In this document: positions 19,701 to 24,173 of the stretch, one piece after another
How positions within the stretch are numbered: the first letter of the stretch is position 1
Layout of the letters: every line of letters begins with the position of its first letter
DNA from: Chthoniobacteraceae bacterium
Lineage (GTDB): Bacteria > Verrucomicrobiota > Verrucomicrobiia > Chthoniobacterales > Chthoniobacteraceae
Reading direction: 5' to 3'
NCBI GenBank assembly: GCA_947449735.1
Contig: CANFTB010000006.1
Location: 1 to 64,000, forward strand
DNA length: 64,000 bases
Position numbers and translations under genes: made by a program
Notes under the pieces: generated by a model
The model's database searches: none
Told to the model about the DNA's origin: nothing
Seen by the model: only the letters and a program-made list of their open reading frames with translations

Positions 19701-21937
19701 TTGCTGAGGGCAGTTCTGCGAGCTTCCGCGTTGATGCTGAGGGAGACGAAGTCACATTTCAGTGGAAAGTTGCCTCTTCCAAGGACGGTCCGTTTGAATT
19801 CCTGCGCTATCCGGGCGACGATATTGCCACGGGTCGAGTGCTCACGTTCACAGATCTGGCGACGTCGAGCACATACAATGGCAGGTACTTCCTTGCGCTT
19901 GCCTCAAACCACGCGGGTTTTGATCCCGCAATTGGAACAAGCCGGGCAGCCCGCCTTGTGGTTGCCTCGCCGAATGATTTGTCTGCGAAGCCTCCGGTTT
20001 TGTCCGGTTCGGTGACCAACGGTGTGGTCCTTCCAAAGGCCTCGGATGTCGCAATCAGCATTGAAGCTTCGGGCAGTGGGACACTCACCTATCAGTGGAG
20101 GAAGGATGGTGTCCAGATTCCAGGGGCCACGGACAAGGCATATCGTTTGCCGGTGGTAACCAATGATTCAGGAGGACTTTATGATGTGGTTGTCTCCAAC
20201 GATGTGAGCTTTGTTTACAGTTCGCCAGTCTCCATCCGTGTCGAACCGCACCTGGATGCTGTTTTGATTCCCTCCGCGGTCAATTTGGGTGATGCCGTGC
20301 GCCTCGAGGCCAAGGTGTCGGCGTCGAGCGCGGTTTCTTATAAGTGGTACCGGAAGGCGGTGGGCGCTGCTGATAAGGACCGTACTCCTCTCAATGGCTT
20401 GAATGGAGTGTCCGGGGCAAATGCGTCCGTTCTTGTGTTTGATGCGGTGCAGCTCTCCGACGATGCCGACTATCAGGTGGAAGTCACGACGTCTGCTGCG
20501 TCTCAGGTGAGCGTCTTCCAGCGGATGAGTGTCGTTAGCAAGGTGGTCATCACAGGCCAGCCTGTCGGCCAAGTGAGGACAGAAGGGGAGCTTGGCGTCA
20601 CGCTCAAGGTCAGTGCGTCGGGTGGCGGCACACTTCTATATCGCTGGTTGCGTGATGGAAAGCCGATGAGCGACGGCAATGGGGTAAGCGGTGCGACGAC
20701 CTCGCAGATTCAGCTTACACCACTGGCATTGGATCAAGCGGGCATCTATCAGGCTGAAGTGTCAAATTCTGCTGGTGCTGTGGTGAGCGCTGCCGCTGAT
20801 CTGCAGGTGCTGCCCAAATTCGCGGTGACCATCAAAGTCCCTGAGAAGGTAACGCTCGGAATGGGTACCAGCCTCATCGCCTCGGTGGTTGGTTCGGATG
20901 CGGTTTCCTACCAGTGGTATCGCGGTTCCGGTGATGCTGCCACGGCGATTCCTGGGGAAACGAAGCCACAGTTGAACATCAACCCGGTGCTCAGCTCGGA
21001 TGTGTGCGCCTACACGGTTGAGGCGATCGAGGTTGGGGGGCAGAAGCGACGGGTTCGGGGGACCGGGACGCTGAGTTTAAGCCGTTCACTTGAGTTGGTT
21101 GTTCCGCTTTACTCCCAGACGGTTCCGGCAGGCGCTTCCGCCCTTTTCGGAGTCGTGGTGAAGTATGACCAGCGCTTGCGCTACCAGTGGTATCGTGGAA
21201 CGGGTGCTTCCAAGGTGCTTATCGATGGCGCAGCGACCGATAAACTTGTGATCAGGGATGTGAAGGACCCGGCTGATTTCTCGACTTATACCGTCAGGGT
21301 GTCGGCGCTTAGCGACGATTCCCTATTTGTGGAGTCTTCTGCAAAACTGAACAAACAGCTCGCGCTCGGATCGGGTTCCGTGACCGGCCCGGGGGTGGTG
21401 GGTACCTTGTCTGCGACTAGCTTCAGCCGCTGGTGGGTATTCCGTGTGAACGCCACGAACACCTTGGACGCATCCGCTCCCGGCCGGACTGGCTACTGGT
21501 TGCTTGAGCGCAAGCAGGATCGTGACGCCTCAGGCACCCTGATGGCTGTGACAACCGGACGTTCCGCATGGGTGTGGAAGGATTCGATGGATCCTGTGAA
21601 ATGGAACTCCTCCGAGCAGCAGGTGCAGGACGCTTCTGCAAACTCCAAGTCCGAGTTTTCGGTGGTTGCGGCCCGCCTGACGGAAGGAGTGGATTCCTTT
21701 ACGCTGAATGGGGCGGTTGAAACTGGAACTGACGCCGCCTGGGTGGGCGCTCCGGAGGTCGCGGCGGGTTCGTATGATGCCACCGCCGCCGATTCCTACA
21801 TTTTGGACATGAGCTGGGATGGCGATCTGGGTTCCAGCGCTCAGGTGTATGGCGAGGGCGAGGCGGATTGGATTGAGTTGATCAAGTTTGTGAAGTCCTC
21901 CCTTGATGCGCAGAGTGCCGGACCGGCCGGTGAATAA
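2..21937 (+). CDS. Giant PATR / LamG / Ig-like repeat surface protein (5' partial)
   Basis: The frame is open from the first base and the first residues match an internal repeat, so the true start lies upstream; at least 7311 residues are encoded here. Order seen: residues 1 to about 3800 are autotransporter-associated beta-strand (PATR) repeats, with motifs such as GTLVLSGANTYTG and LAGTTGGG, predicted to form a beta-solenoid. Three LamG-like segments are inserted near nt 676-1155, 1858-2510 and 5905-6520. Four MBG-like repeats follow (nt 11410-12390), then about 32 Ig-like repeats (nt 12400-21350), each with a YQW-type core followed by N/D-G. The last 190 residues match no family I know. 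I see no autotransporter beta-barrel, PEP-CTERM or LPXTG signal, so the export route is unclear. PATR proteins of this kind are common in Opitutaceae. A role in adhesion or polysaccharide binding is inference only. Confidence 0.93.
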   Translation, partial: STALTLSGSSAQIWNGSFRFLGTASLNLGAGAVTLNATPTVTVNAGTLTVGGAISGDYGVTKSGVGTLVLSGANVYTGATTVSAGTLVLDGTNALPPGSALSVAAGATVVLQNGAPIPSYTGSGAITFAPGTSVSVGAGDVTQTVSATLSGASTLTKVGSGSVTLSALSSYTGKTWIQQGALWIASLNKVSGGVAASSLGAPTTALNGVIDLGSLTSTGTLVTGGSLVAYESYLTGTPYTLSGNASNPWVLAKDLGQKWTFEAEYLMNANAGGNTLFSYGMYTDGILVRSQTGDGVWIKNTSYGPLDPFGGTTTGGQFVAVKITFDSGTMKVYAAGVLLKTSTGLGVLNPADKTIRLGAAPHGPGEGFDGQVRNIRITFDGPLPVTATDRVINLAGTTGGGVLDQSGTDLLNYTGGVTATGAGSKTLTLQGSTSGTGEISGVIANNSVLNTTAILKQGTGTWTLSGANTYSGGTTLAAGTLALGNAGALGTGMLTISGGFLNNSSGSALTISTVSAQAWTGDFGFLGSNSLTFSAGAIAMSGDRTIVVNASTLEFDGSIMGGGALTKSGGGTLVLAGTNDISAINITGGTLQLNSGDAAGSGAITTSSGATLLLAPQGGVPPGLVHRWSFNEIAGTSLADSVGTANATLSTPSGSPNGSVSGGSVQLTGGVWSSATYIAMPSGMLAGLTSMTLEVWASSAQQANYPRIFDFSDGTFANSLLACFSDNGSSANAWLYTNAGTRSASVFPFEAGRVYHWALVWDATSSLLSFYRDGVLVSTQSLAGKSLSQIPDTYFYLGRAEASADPSQTSTYSECRLWNRALTSLEVAASTVAGSDVTPPAPISLANFITGAGSLQKTGVGTASVLSSNAYTGGTTISAGSLVVSSNGALGSGAVSISNAAALSFVNASDLAFGNTISGAGQVLASGSGALTLSGASTFTGGLKLTAGTLTLANTTALGTGTLSITGGALSVASDLTLASNNPVTLGGNFAYQGAASLSLGTGTVTLSVSPNINVVNGTLKFGGNVSGTFGLTKSGDGTLVLAGSNTYTGATTVSAGTLVFSGANSVPTASALSISGTGVIRLQSGAKAGNLIGSTNLALASDADTTIGNGSVTTGTLSGILSGDGGITKSGTGAITISGANTYTGKTVISNGTLVVSSLNSVLNGAATSNLGAPLTSSNGTIDLGSLTSTATLTIGGNGLTTDRVINLAGTTGGGQINLVGTGTVKFTSDLTATGAGSKTLTLIGSSVAVGELAGAIVDNSATNKTSLKKQGTGTWILSGSSSFSGGTNLGGGTLILNNAFALGTGALTISSPSTFDNASGAEFTLGSNPAQSWDADFTFLGSNNLNLGTGAVTLSANRTVTVNAGVLQVDGVVSGAFSLTKAGAGTLVLNGNNTFTGGVVLTGGTLILNKASGGGSGAVTAGTGTTLAVGGSVANGDFTFASALSGAGALQKIGGNTVTLSGAKTQTGLTTVSEGTLRLTSGIVGAGTVNVTSLGALQLDAATDFTVTNVLTGAGVVSKSSAGKVVLSGANSLSGNLLLNAGTLSMGHVSALGTSTLAIAAGASIDASTALTLSGSSAQIWNGSFRFLGTASLNLGAGAVTLNATPTVTVSAGTLTVGGAISGDYGVTKSGVGTLVLSGANVYTGATTVSAGTLILDGPNALPASSALSVAAGATVILQNGAPIPSYTGAGIVTFAPGSSAFVGAGDTTQSLQITLTGASTLTKVGSGTTTLLYLSPYTGGTAIQEGTLSVISLNKVVSGAVSSSLGAPVTALNGTIHLGTLGKTGTLLLTGTAQTTDRIINLAGTTGGGVLDQSGTGALVFTGSVTATGAGSKTLTLQGSTFGTGEISGVIFNNSPANTTALLKQGVGTWTLSGANAHSGGTTVLEGTLVLGNAGALGTGSLTLSEGASLDVSSALSLPALTQVWNGSFNFLASGSLDMSAGSVQLASDVTVTVPSVQYQTGPSTVSASNLIASFALNGNLNDASGNGQNFTASSGVTYVSGHDGTPGGAVSFNGSSTYLYRTALSQTPGSQMTIAGWIKTTSTGGVIVQAGRSPSVMQGEQMLSVDASGGLLYWDYNGGYGFNGPASNTAVNSGSWRHIAFVKNGTSATYYVDGVAAGTITGIDRAHVASDFAVGKDYRDNRAFFAGEMDDLRVYGRALSSAEVASLASPDASLKTLLTVANVSGSGSLGKSGDGTMILSGNNTYTGETTVSGGTLVINGANALPLSSALTILPGATVVVQNGAWTPSFTGGGMLAFGVGANATLGMGNGSGDFGAALSGSSSMTKVGSGEITLSSVSSYTGVTSIQNGVLSVATLNRIVSGAAASSLGAPTSALNGTIHLGSLDQTGVLRITGGAQTTDRIINLAGTTGGGVLDRSGTGALVFTGGVTATGAGSKTLTLQGTDSGTGEIAGVIADNSATNTTALLKQGAGTWTLSGANTYSGGTTLSEGTLRLGNAGALGAGTLTLQGGALDNSTGGALTLSGNLPQNWAGDFVYLGSNPLRFGSGPVSMTEDRTITVSASVLQIDGAVTGGGTLTKAGAGALVLSGVNTFSSINLTGGTLQLNSESAAGEGNLSLSDGATLSLDSTGAPLIFDNAVDGSGAVLISGTGGVRLTAANTYGGGTTIASGSLFVSSDAALGTGAISIASGAALAVDAPTSAVISVNISGFGQLLSSGSGGLTLSGANTFSGGVKLSAGNLNLASATALGTGTFTINGGAISSEGDLALSSGNAIALGGDFSYLSAASLALGTGPVALYTSPSINVASGVLSLGGNMSGAFGLTKTGDGTLVLSGRNTYTGATTVSAGMLVFSGANSVPTASAVTITGTGLIRLQDGAKAGDLIGPTDLALAADADTTIGNGSVTTGTLSGVLSGAAGLTKSGTGTITLSGLNVYTGRTAISSGTLVVTSLNSVLNGSPTSNLGAPLTESDGTIDLGSLTSTATLTIGGNGLTTDRVINLAGTTGGGRINLIGTGTVKFTSDLTATGAGSKTLTLLGSSLAVGEIAGAIVDNSITNKTSLAKQGNGTWILSGANSFSGGTNLGGGTLILNHPFALGTGSLTISSPSTFDNASGAEFTLGSNPAQTWGADFTFLGSSNLNLGTGAVTLAADRTVRVNAGVLQVDGVVSGAFSLTKAGAGTLVLNGNNTFTGGVALTGGTLILNTAGGGGSGPIAAGTGTKLLVGASVLDGDFVFASALSGGGSLQKIGGNTVTLSGAKTQTGLTTVGEGTLRLTSGTIGAGALNVTSLGVLQLDASTDFAVTNALTGPGTVSKSGSGKVVLSGANSLSGDLLLNAGTLSMGHASALGTATLTIAAGASIDASTPLNLSGASAQIWNGSFSFLGTASLNMGVGAVTLNATPMISVGARTLTVGGDISGEYGVTKTGPGTLVLSGVNTYTGATTVSAGTLVLDGPNALPASSALSVAAGATVILQNGAPIPSYTGAGIVTFVPGFNALLGAGDTNESLQITLTGSSTLTKIGSGNITLLNFSSYTGVTSVQDGILSVASLNKIVSGAASSSLGAPATSLNGTIHLGSLEKTGTLLLTGTAQTTDRIINLAGTTGGGVLDQSGTGALVFAGSVTATGAGVKTLTLQGSTSGTGEISGVIANNSATNKTALLKQGAGTWTLSGANTHSGGTTVLEGTLVLGNAGALGTGSLTLSEGASLDVTSTLLLPALTHIWNGSFNFLASGSLDLSAGSVLLTTDVTVTIPAPNADALLTVASVTGSGSLTKSGDGTMILSGSNTYTGETIVSGGTLVLNGASALPSSSALTILPGARVVFQNGDWTRSFTGGGTLVIGTGARVPQTLTFAPLPNRTYLDAPFRLVASSTSGLEPTFSVVSGPASISAGSLTITGAGTVVVRSEQAGSGAVIPAVPVVRSFDVAKADQAITFADIADRTFGDSAFSVAPAVASGLPVALSLVSGPAILSGGTIAITGAGTVRLRAEQAGNANFNAAVVVDREFAVARAPQLISFAAPSNKTFLDPSVSLSPLSTSGLSVALRVVSGPASLTGNVLSILGAGTVELRAEQLGNANYLPAQSVDRTIVVARVAQQITFSALPMRVYGVAPFALEASSTSALPVAFSVARGPASVDAGKLALTGPGTVLVRATQAGNDDYLPANIVEQEFVSAAVPTITRQPMPAAAKVGDDVVLSVIASGIPEVSYQWKCEGVVVSGGTAAQLKLTKAPSVGVFNYTVVVSNSAGQVESDSALVTIRGLPVLGPLTPSGPLGVEPSSVVNIGLSGTLESDWTYQWRLNGVPIGNATQSVLSVKIQSADQEGDYDVAVTNKVGTRVSETKQVTLNTRPAVLLTDLPPVTLLEGQELKWAGFAATGDNLAIKWSRNGVNVPVQTDGILRLSAVTMADAGEYTVEASNMHGGKPFSSVQSRAVLTVLRAVTSVSLPTGLLTANPDSERVVVTGTATGSAVQYQWTRNGVPIPGATSATLVLPSVSRSESGDRFVLQAFNTDPLTGKVLTSKTSSEVLLTVREPVSNPQITPNGGVLDLGQELKLQSSASGTGPFTYQWYKDGVEISGATEANYSFLVERTSGGNYTVKVSNLVNSVLSPSTAFSGFVVRVPVSITRHPVGRTSNSGATIKLLVVADGMVPITYQWRKDGVPIEGADQAELEISNLQAEAEGDYDVVVNNPVKKPVTSNLASVIINDDVRLEPGFPQSVAVVDGQAALMEVRVTPVKGKTFRYQWRRNGVPIKGATSSVYRLKAASVLDAGDYDVLVSASAAATASQSAALSVFAPTKVVVPPASQTKVWSDSVTPEKTTLSVLAEADGAIHYQWYKDGVATGEDSASLEVMATDSTVRYGVEVSAFAGELSLGRTRRYEADVRLLAMAQIAEAGNPLDSSVTAGGSVTLRATALGDDLEYQWKRFRAGVWSAIPGATSSELTLGPARASDSGAYKMVAWNARNSAATREAALAVREINVIPDSGQPRSVVVNPGDMAVFSVTATGANLSYQWRRNGDLITGGTSSVLKVGAVPNASAAEDRQAREGQYDVIVSHAQGNSLSSAASLQVRVPAQIEDQPQKTSIAEGNPLTLRVRASGTPPIFYQWRKNGEDLPGATAPSFVISSARDKDSGSYEVFVWNEAGRELSVAAPVFVPSPVLIKTQPVSLVRGVGEEALFVVEATGTPKDGSTALVYQWRRDGVEIHDEIGRTGTNTATLRISDAGRIYGNDSGSLDEVSSAGVYDVVVSGASNVIASMPAVLKVNCPPVIVKQPLRQIVNQGDSASFKAIIRGTPEFSFQWLLNGVKLTDANAQKEIYTIPSVSKLSVAQKYSVEISNAYGKVVSNEAELKNLTPLSLAKASRAQAPGLDALVPSLAENEGVVEKPVGAVFQLSESVEDNPDYRIVFQWFKNGVAIPGANTASLRISELKESDAGVYNILIRALVEGDEKGRAVGKSTQLIVKGPPVVQPIPTQSVRVGQHVMISPIAKGTGAISFAWKKVLSNGSKVSATATGRTFNTETGVLDIASAQVGDSGTYELVASDDNGERTVLTELKVTPAMTVSLNPSASAVSLDVRGRLLLEASVTGVGPFRYQWRYNGVNIYGAVYPRFEIPLVQTKHAGRYDLVVTGAEDRVTSQPVQLTVREGLRITKHPAPLLVVNAGQPIEISVGVNWESDVAFQWIRGLGRSAQWLSGQTNKTLRIEHAEAGDEGFYMALVTGPLGRQSSAMCRVVVNKPVSITQHPISQASFPGATVEFRVTAAGTGPFTYQWTRDGAPIPGGTSNVLRLAGISASDAGSYRVLVKNPVDVNGVLSSAAELRVSVPATIVKEPNDIKVLQHGTIKLTVQAVGDGFMTYQWRRSGWELEGRTSSELSATNVSVFDSASYDVVVVNYLDAAKTIEIGRTTSRKIAVQVIEPVKILALPSNQMVQEGKPASFRVVGAGTGPLQYSWARVDGAADPRVEAASGDTLSFASVSAADFGAYKVTVTGPLSDTVDKPVVVEGFSLIKSESGLTIKTQPQPKTVREGQSVTLSVEMEGAADPSLNYAWYKSGNTTPLGSSPTYTIASAKSEDTGSYSVIVSSSAGSVQSVPALVFVNLANPTGTPVTPEERKGVQDLQTLVANEGETVFLRTFAVGYGLNYQWTRSDGKPLPASAKGANAAVLTIRGAKPEDGGVYSASITLADGTKLDDPIGWTLYVAPIPVITDPPVSGIYLPGERAILSAGVKVTRDTRFQWFFRPNAEAAWSQVPGASSSSTYIIASVKAADSGEYRLEVTNGAGTASSESAAVRVLAPVVIASAPEISPASTTVLGVVNGVNPGSIATLKVRFTGDVAAGDPFQWFKLDPKTRYWTPIDSVRSDTLVISNVQEVDDTLYKVKVIAKVNGSVESPTVRLVVNDAVAFASTAKLQTLSLVTGEPARFDVPVTGYMPQFQWFYRKSLSSAWSLMLGETGSALSIAAASAKSDGYYGVCLANAFSKAGASKATPDEPFLIGRIIMHEPPQIEGSVLLASGDFNASSAGLGVLDESKPFVLSASILGGNAVPVTYQWRKDGQVLAKGTILALPETLTQALTASSQTAAGRYDLVLSNIYGTTVSAPFNLAVNTRPVISVSPADITVAEGSSASFRVDAEGDEVTFQWKVASSKDGPFEFLRYPGDDIATGRVLTFTDLATSSTYNGRYFLALASNHAGFDPAIGTSRAARLVVASPNDLSAKPPVLSGSVTNGVVLPKASDVAISIEASGSGTLTYQWRKDGVQIPGATDKAYRLPVVTNDSGGLYDVVVSNDVSFVYSSPVSIRVEPHLDAVLIPSAVNLGDAVRLEAKVSASSAVSYKWYRKAVGAADKDRTPLNGLNGVSGANASVLVFDAVQLSDDADYQVEVTTSAASQVSVFQRMSVVSKVVITGQPVGQVRTEGELGVTLKVSASGGGTLLYRWLRDGKPMSDGNGVSGATTSQIQLTPLALDQAGIYQAEVSNSAGAVVSAAADLQVLPKFAVTIKVPEKVTLGMGTSLIASVVGSDAVSYQWYRGSGDAATAIPGETKPQLNINPVLSSDVCAYTVEAIEVGGQKRRVRGTGTLSLSRSLELVVPLYSQTVPAGASALFGVVVKYDQRLRYQWYRGTGASKVLIDGAATDKLVIRDVKDPADFSTYTVRVSALSDDSLFVESSAKLNKQLALGSGSVTGPGVVGTLSATSFSRWWVFRVNATNTLDASAPGRTGYWLLERKQDRDASGTLMAVTTGRSAWVWKDSMDPVKWNSSEQQVQDASANSKSEFSVVAARLTEGVDSFTLNGAVETGTDAAWVGAPEVAAGSYDATAADSYILDMSWDGDLGSSAQVYGEGEADWIELIKFVKSSLDAQSAGPAGE
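4708..9966 (+). repeat. PATR super-repeat, unit B (5259 bp)
   Basis: The second copy runs to the point where the AQIWNGSF landmark recurs. Three landmarks give the same offset of about 5259 bp (1753 codons): AQIWNGSF (4736 and 9995), LTTDRVINLAG (3601 and 8860) and DRIINLAG (about 5400 and 10659). It holds one LamG-like insert (about 5905-6520) that unit C lacks. Exact frame keeping indicates duplication of a whole protein segment rather than chance similarity. Confidence 0.8.
9967..11410 (+). repeat. PATR super-repeat, unit C (truncated)
   Basis: The third, partial copy matches unit B from its start through the LDVTSTLLLPALT segment. It then joins directly to the ALLTVASVTGSGSL block that in unit B comes after the LamG insert. 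It ends where the MBG-like repeats begin. It is more diverged from unit B than unit A is at the equivalent place. Confidence 0.7.
11410..12390 (+). repeat. Four MBG-like repeats in the giant protein
   Basis: Four consecutive segments of about 80 residues share the pattern (A/Q)Q.ITF..(L/P)..(R/K)(T/V)(Y/F), then VSGPAS, then GTV.(V/L)RA(E/T)Q(A/L)GN. This resembles the MBG-type Ig-like domains found in large bacterial surface proteins. They form the joint between the beta-solenoid part and the Ig array. Confidence 0.65.
12400..21350 (+). repeat. Array of about 32 Ig-like repeats
   Basis: I counted about 32 cores of the type YQW(R/K)(R/K)(N/D)G, spaced about 85-100 codons apart. Each is usually followed by a (D/S)(A/S)G.Y.(V/L) strand, the classic Ig tryptophan and D-x-G-x-Y pattern (the Y-x-C cysteine is absent). 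Variants include FQW, YSW and YKW. The repeats differ from each other at DNA level, unlike the PATR units, so this array looks older. Confidence 0.8.
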
Positions 21938-22006
21938 TTTTCGAGCCCCTGTTCATTAGATGCTCTTGCGTGTAATCCGCGGCCTTTCTCGCAAGCGGGT
22001 CTCCTT

Positions 22007-22993
22007 ATGAACAGGCGCCTTCTCTCCGCCGGGCTTAAAGTTGTGGTCGTCATGGTGGCCGTGATTTGGCTCAGCCGGCGTGTCGATTGGTTGTCCGTGC
22101 TTCGGGTGATTTCCTCCGCCAGTCCTTCACAGCTCCTTCTTGCCTACGGGTTGTCGTGGGCGCCGATTTTTATTTCGGCCTGTCGTTGGAGGGCGTTGTT
22201 ACGGGTGTTGGATATCCCGGTTTCCGTTGGCCTGCTTTTGAGAGTTGCCCAGATAGGTCAGTTTTTTGCAGTTCTGGTTCCAGGGGTGGCGGGCGACGAC
22301 GGCACGCGCTTCTATTACATATCGCGGATCGCGAAAGGGAGGGCCAGGCAGGCTTGTTCTACGGTGCTTCTGGACCGCGCCCTGGGGTTCGGGAGTCTTT
22401 TTGTGGTAAGCCTTGTTTGCATTCCGTTGAACTGGAGTTTGATGGAGCAGACGTCGGGCACTAGGTTGATTGGGTACGGTTTCCTGTCGATGGGATGCGT
22501 GATGCTGGTTTTAGGCGCGATATTCTTTGTGGTTTCCAAGCCGCTATTGGACGGTGTTATCCGGGCAGTTCAGGCACGGTTTCAATCATCACGACTCGTG
22601 GCTGAGTTAACGGAAGCTGCGATGGTGTTTACCGGCCGTCGCTCCACCCTTGCGCTCGTTGTTTTAGGGGCGGTTCTCACGCAGGTTGTAGTGAGCGCGA
22701 GCTTCTGGGCAGGCGGACGAGCTGTTGGAATCAGCCTGCAGTTGATGTCGTGGGCGAGCTTCGTGCCTGTCATCCTTGTCGCAGCGGTGCTTCCGATCAC
22801 CTTTGCCGGAATTGGCGTCCGCGATACGTTGCTGTTTCTTTTTCTAGGTGGCGCAGCCCAATCAGATCCAGAAAGGGTGGCTGCGCTTTCCGTTTTGATT
22901 CTCGCGTTTGGACTGATGAACGCCTCGATAGGTGGTGTTCTGTATTTGTTTTTCAAGCCACTTGCGCAGGAAGAAGCGGACGCCGTCTCCTGA
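22007..22993 (+). CDS. Flippase-like membrane protein, LPG synthase TM / UPF0104 family
   Basis: 328 residues with repeated hydrophobic segments throughout (for example residues 7-22, 38-55, 75-92 and 160-185), consistent with about 8 membrane helices. The motif PGVAGDDGTRFYY near residues 92-104 and the GIGVRD segment near residue 268 fit the lysylphosphatidylglycerol synthase TM family (PF03706). Members move or modify lipids, or share the fold without a known substrate. No MprF-type catalytic domain is present, so aminoacylation of lipid is unlikely. It starts 69 bp after the giant gene and converges on rodA. Function beyond a lipid-related membrane role cannot be assigned. Confidence 0.8.
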   Translation: MNRRLLSAGLKVVVVMVAVIWLSRRVDWLSVLRVISSASPSQLLLAYGLSWAPIFISACRWRALLRVLDIPVSVGLLLRVAQIGQFFAVLVPGVAGDDGTRFYYISRIAKGRARQACSTVLLDRALGFGSLFVVSLVCIPLNWSLMEQTSGTRLIGYGFLSMGCVMLVLGAIFFVVSKPLLDGVIRAVQARFQSSRLVAELTEAAMVFTGRRSTLALVVLGAVLTQVVVSASFWAGGRAVGISLQLMSWASFVPVILVAAVLPITFAGIGVRDTLLFLFLGGAAQSDPERVAALSVLILAFGLMNASIGGVLYLFFKPLAQEEADAVS

Positions 22994-23047
22994 GACTGTG
23001 GTTCCGCGTGTTGGTTCGCTGCCTCCTCTGGGAGGGCGCATCAGCCG

Positions 23048-24154
23048 CTACACGACTTCCCGACGGTGAACCCATACTGAGTTTACCAGACCAAGAGCCA
23101 CCATGTTCATCAGGAGAAAGGTGCCGCCATAGGAGATGAGGGGCAGCGGAAGACCTGTGATAGGCATGATGGCTATCGTCATTCCGATGTTCTGGTAGAT
23201 GTGGAAGAAAATTTGCGTGGCAAATCCCGTGGAGATCACCAGCCCGTAGTGGTCTGCTGATTTGTGGGCGCAGAAGAGGCTTGCCATCAGTAGCAATCCG
23301 AAGGCTCCCACCAAGGTAGAGGCCCCAAGAAAGCCCCACTGTTCGCCGATTGCCGTGAAAATATAGTCGGTATGCACCGTGGTGCCCGGGATGAATCCTT
23401 GCTCAACCTGGGTATTTGGTGCTTTGAATCCCTTCCCGTTAAACCCTCCGGAACCTATCGCGATGAGCGCCTGGTTGATGGCATAGCTGGCGCCCTGGGG
23501 ATCGATCTGCGGATCCACAAACGTCACCAATCGCTGCCTTTGGTAGGGTTTCAGCCCGAAGTTAATCACGAGAGGCAGGAGTGCCATCCCTGACAGGAGC
23601 ACCGCCAGCAGGTAGCGCTTCGGCATTCCAGCGGCAAACATCGTCGCCAGCATTACTGGGATCCATACCAGCGTCATTCCGAAGTCCGGCTGCTTGATAG
23701 TCAGCAGCATCGGCCCTCCGATGATCGCTCCGATGGACAGGAGCTTCAGGAAGGGATGCATCTTCGCAAATTGGCTCAAAAAGAGTGCGACCGTGAGAAT
23801 GCCCGCGAACAGTGCGAGTTGGGACGGTTGAAAGGTCCCAATGCCGGGAAGGCGGAGCCAGCATTTGGCCCCTCCGTGCTCCTGGCCAAGGGAGGTGTAA
23901 GTCAAGGCGGTCAGCAGGGTCCCTGTGATGTAAAGGGGAAGTGCCGCCCATTTGACCCAGCGGTAGTGGATCACGCTTACCGTAAAAAAGACGAGTATCC
24001 CGCCCGCGACCCAGAGTGCCTGTTTCTCCCAGTACTCGCTGGTTCTAAAGTATGTGGCGCTGTAGACAGCTACCACGCCGAAGAGGGAAAGCAGTACGGT
24101 CAGGCTCACGATGAGCCAGTTCATGCCAAGAAGCTTTCTTAAAAGAGGAGTCAT
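23048..24154 (-). CDS. rodA: Rod shape-determining protein RodA (SEDS peptidoglycan polymerase)
   Basis: 368 residues, a SEDS-family polytopic protein that polymerises lipid II for lateral cell-wall growth with a class B PBP and the MreBCD system. Seen: about 10 hydrophobic segments, the GQEHGGAKCWL loop, the QPDFGM segment, GSGG-(F/L)-x-GKG, the HTDYIF motif with the conserved Asp, and a C-terminal LPLISYGGT segment typical of RodA/FtsW. The longest frame begins 111 bp earlier, inside the upstream ABC gene. I chose the ATG at 24154 because the residues before it are not RodA-like and it leaves a 19-bp gap to that gene. No mre genes or PBP2 gene lie nearby. Confidence 0.93.
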   Translation of the reverse strand: MTPLLRKLLGMNWLIVSLTVLLSLFGVVAVYSATYFRTSEYWEKQALWVAGGILVFFTVSVIHYRWVKWAALPLYITGTLLTALTYTSLGQEHGGAKCWLRLPGIGTFQPSQLALFAGILTVALFLSQFAKMHPFLKLLSIGAIIGGPMLLTIKQPDFGMTLVWIPVMLATMFAAGMPKRYLLAVLLSGMALLPLVINFGLKPYQRQRLVTFVDPQIDPQGASYAINQALIAIGSGGFNGKGFKAPNTQVEQGFIPGTTVHTDYIFTAIGEQWGFLGASTLVGAFGLLLMASLFCAHKSADHYGLVISTGFATQIFFHIYQNIGMTIAIMPITGLPLPLISYGGTFLLMNMVALGLVNSVWVHRREVV

Positions 24155-24173
24155 GACTGGTGCTGCTGCCCCG

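Noticed and set aside
2-21937. Classical type V autotransporter
   Set aside because: PATR repeats are present but the C-terminus has no beta-barrel and does not end in an aromatic outer-membrane signal.
22994-23047. Bidirectional terminator between the flippase gene and rodA
   Set aside because: Only a 5-bp CCTCC/GGAGG stem was found, with no T-run on either side.
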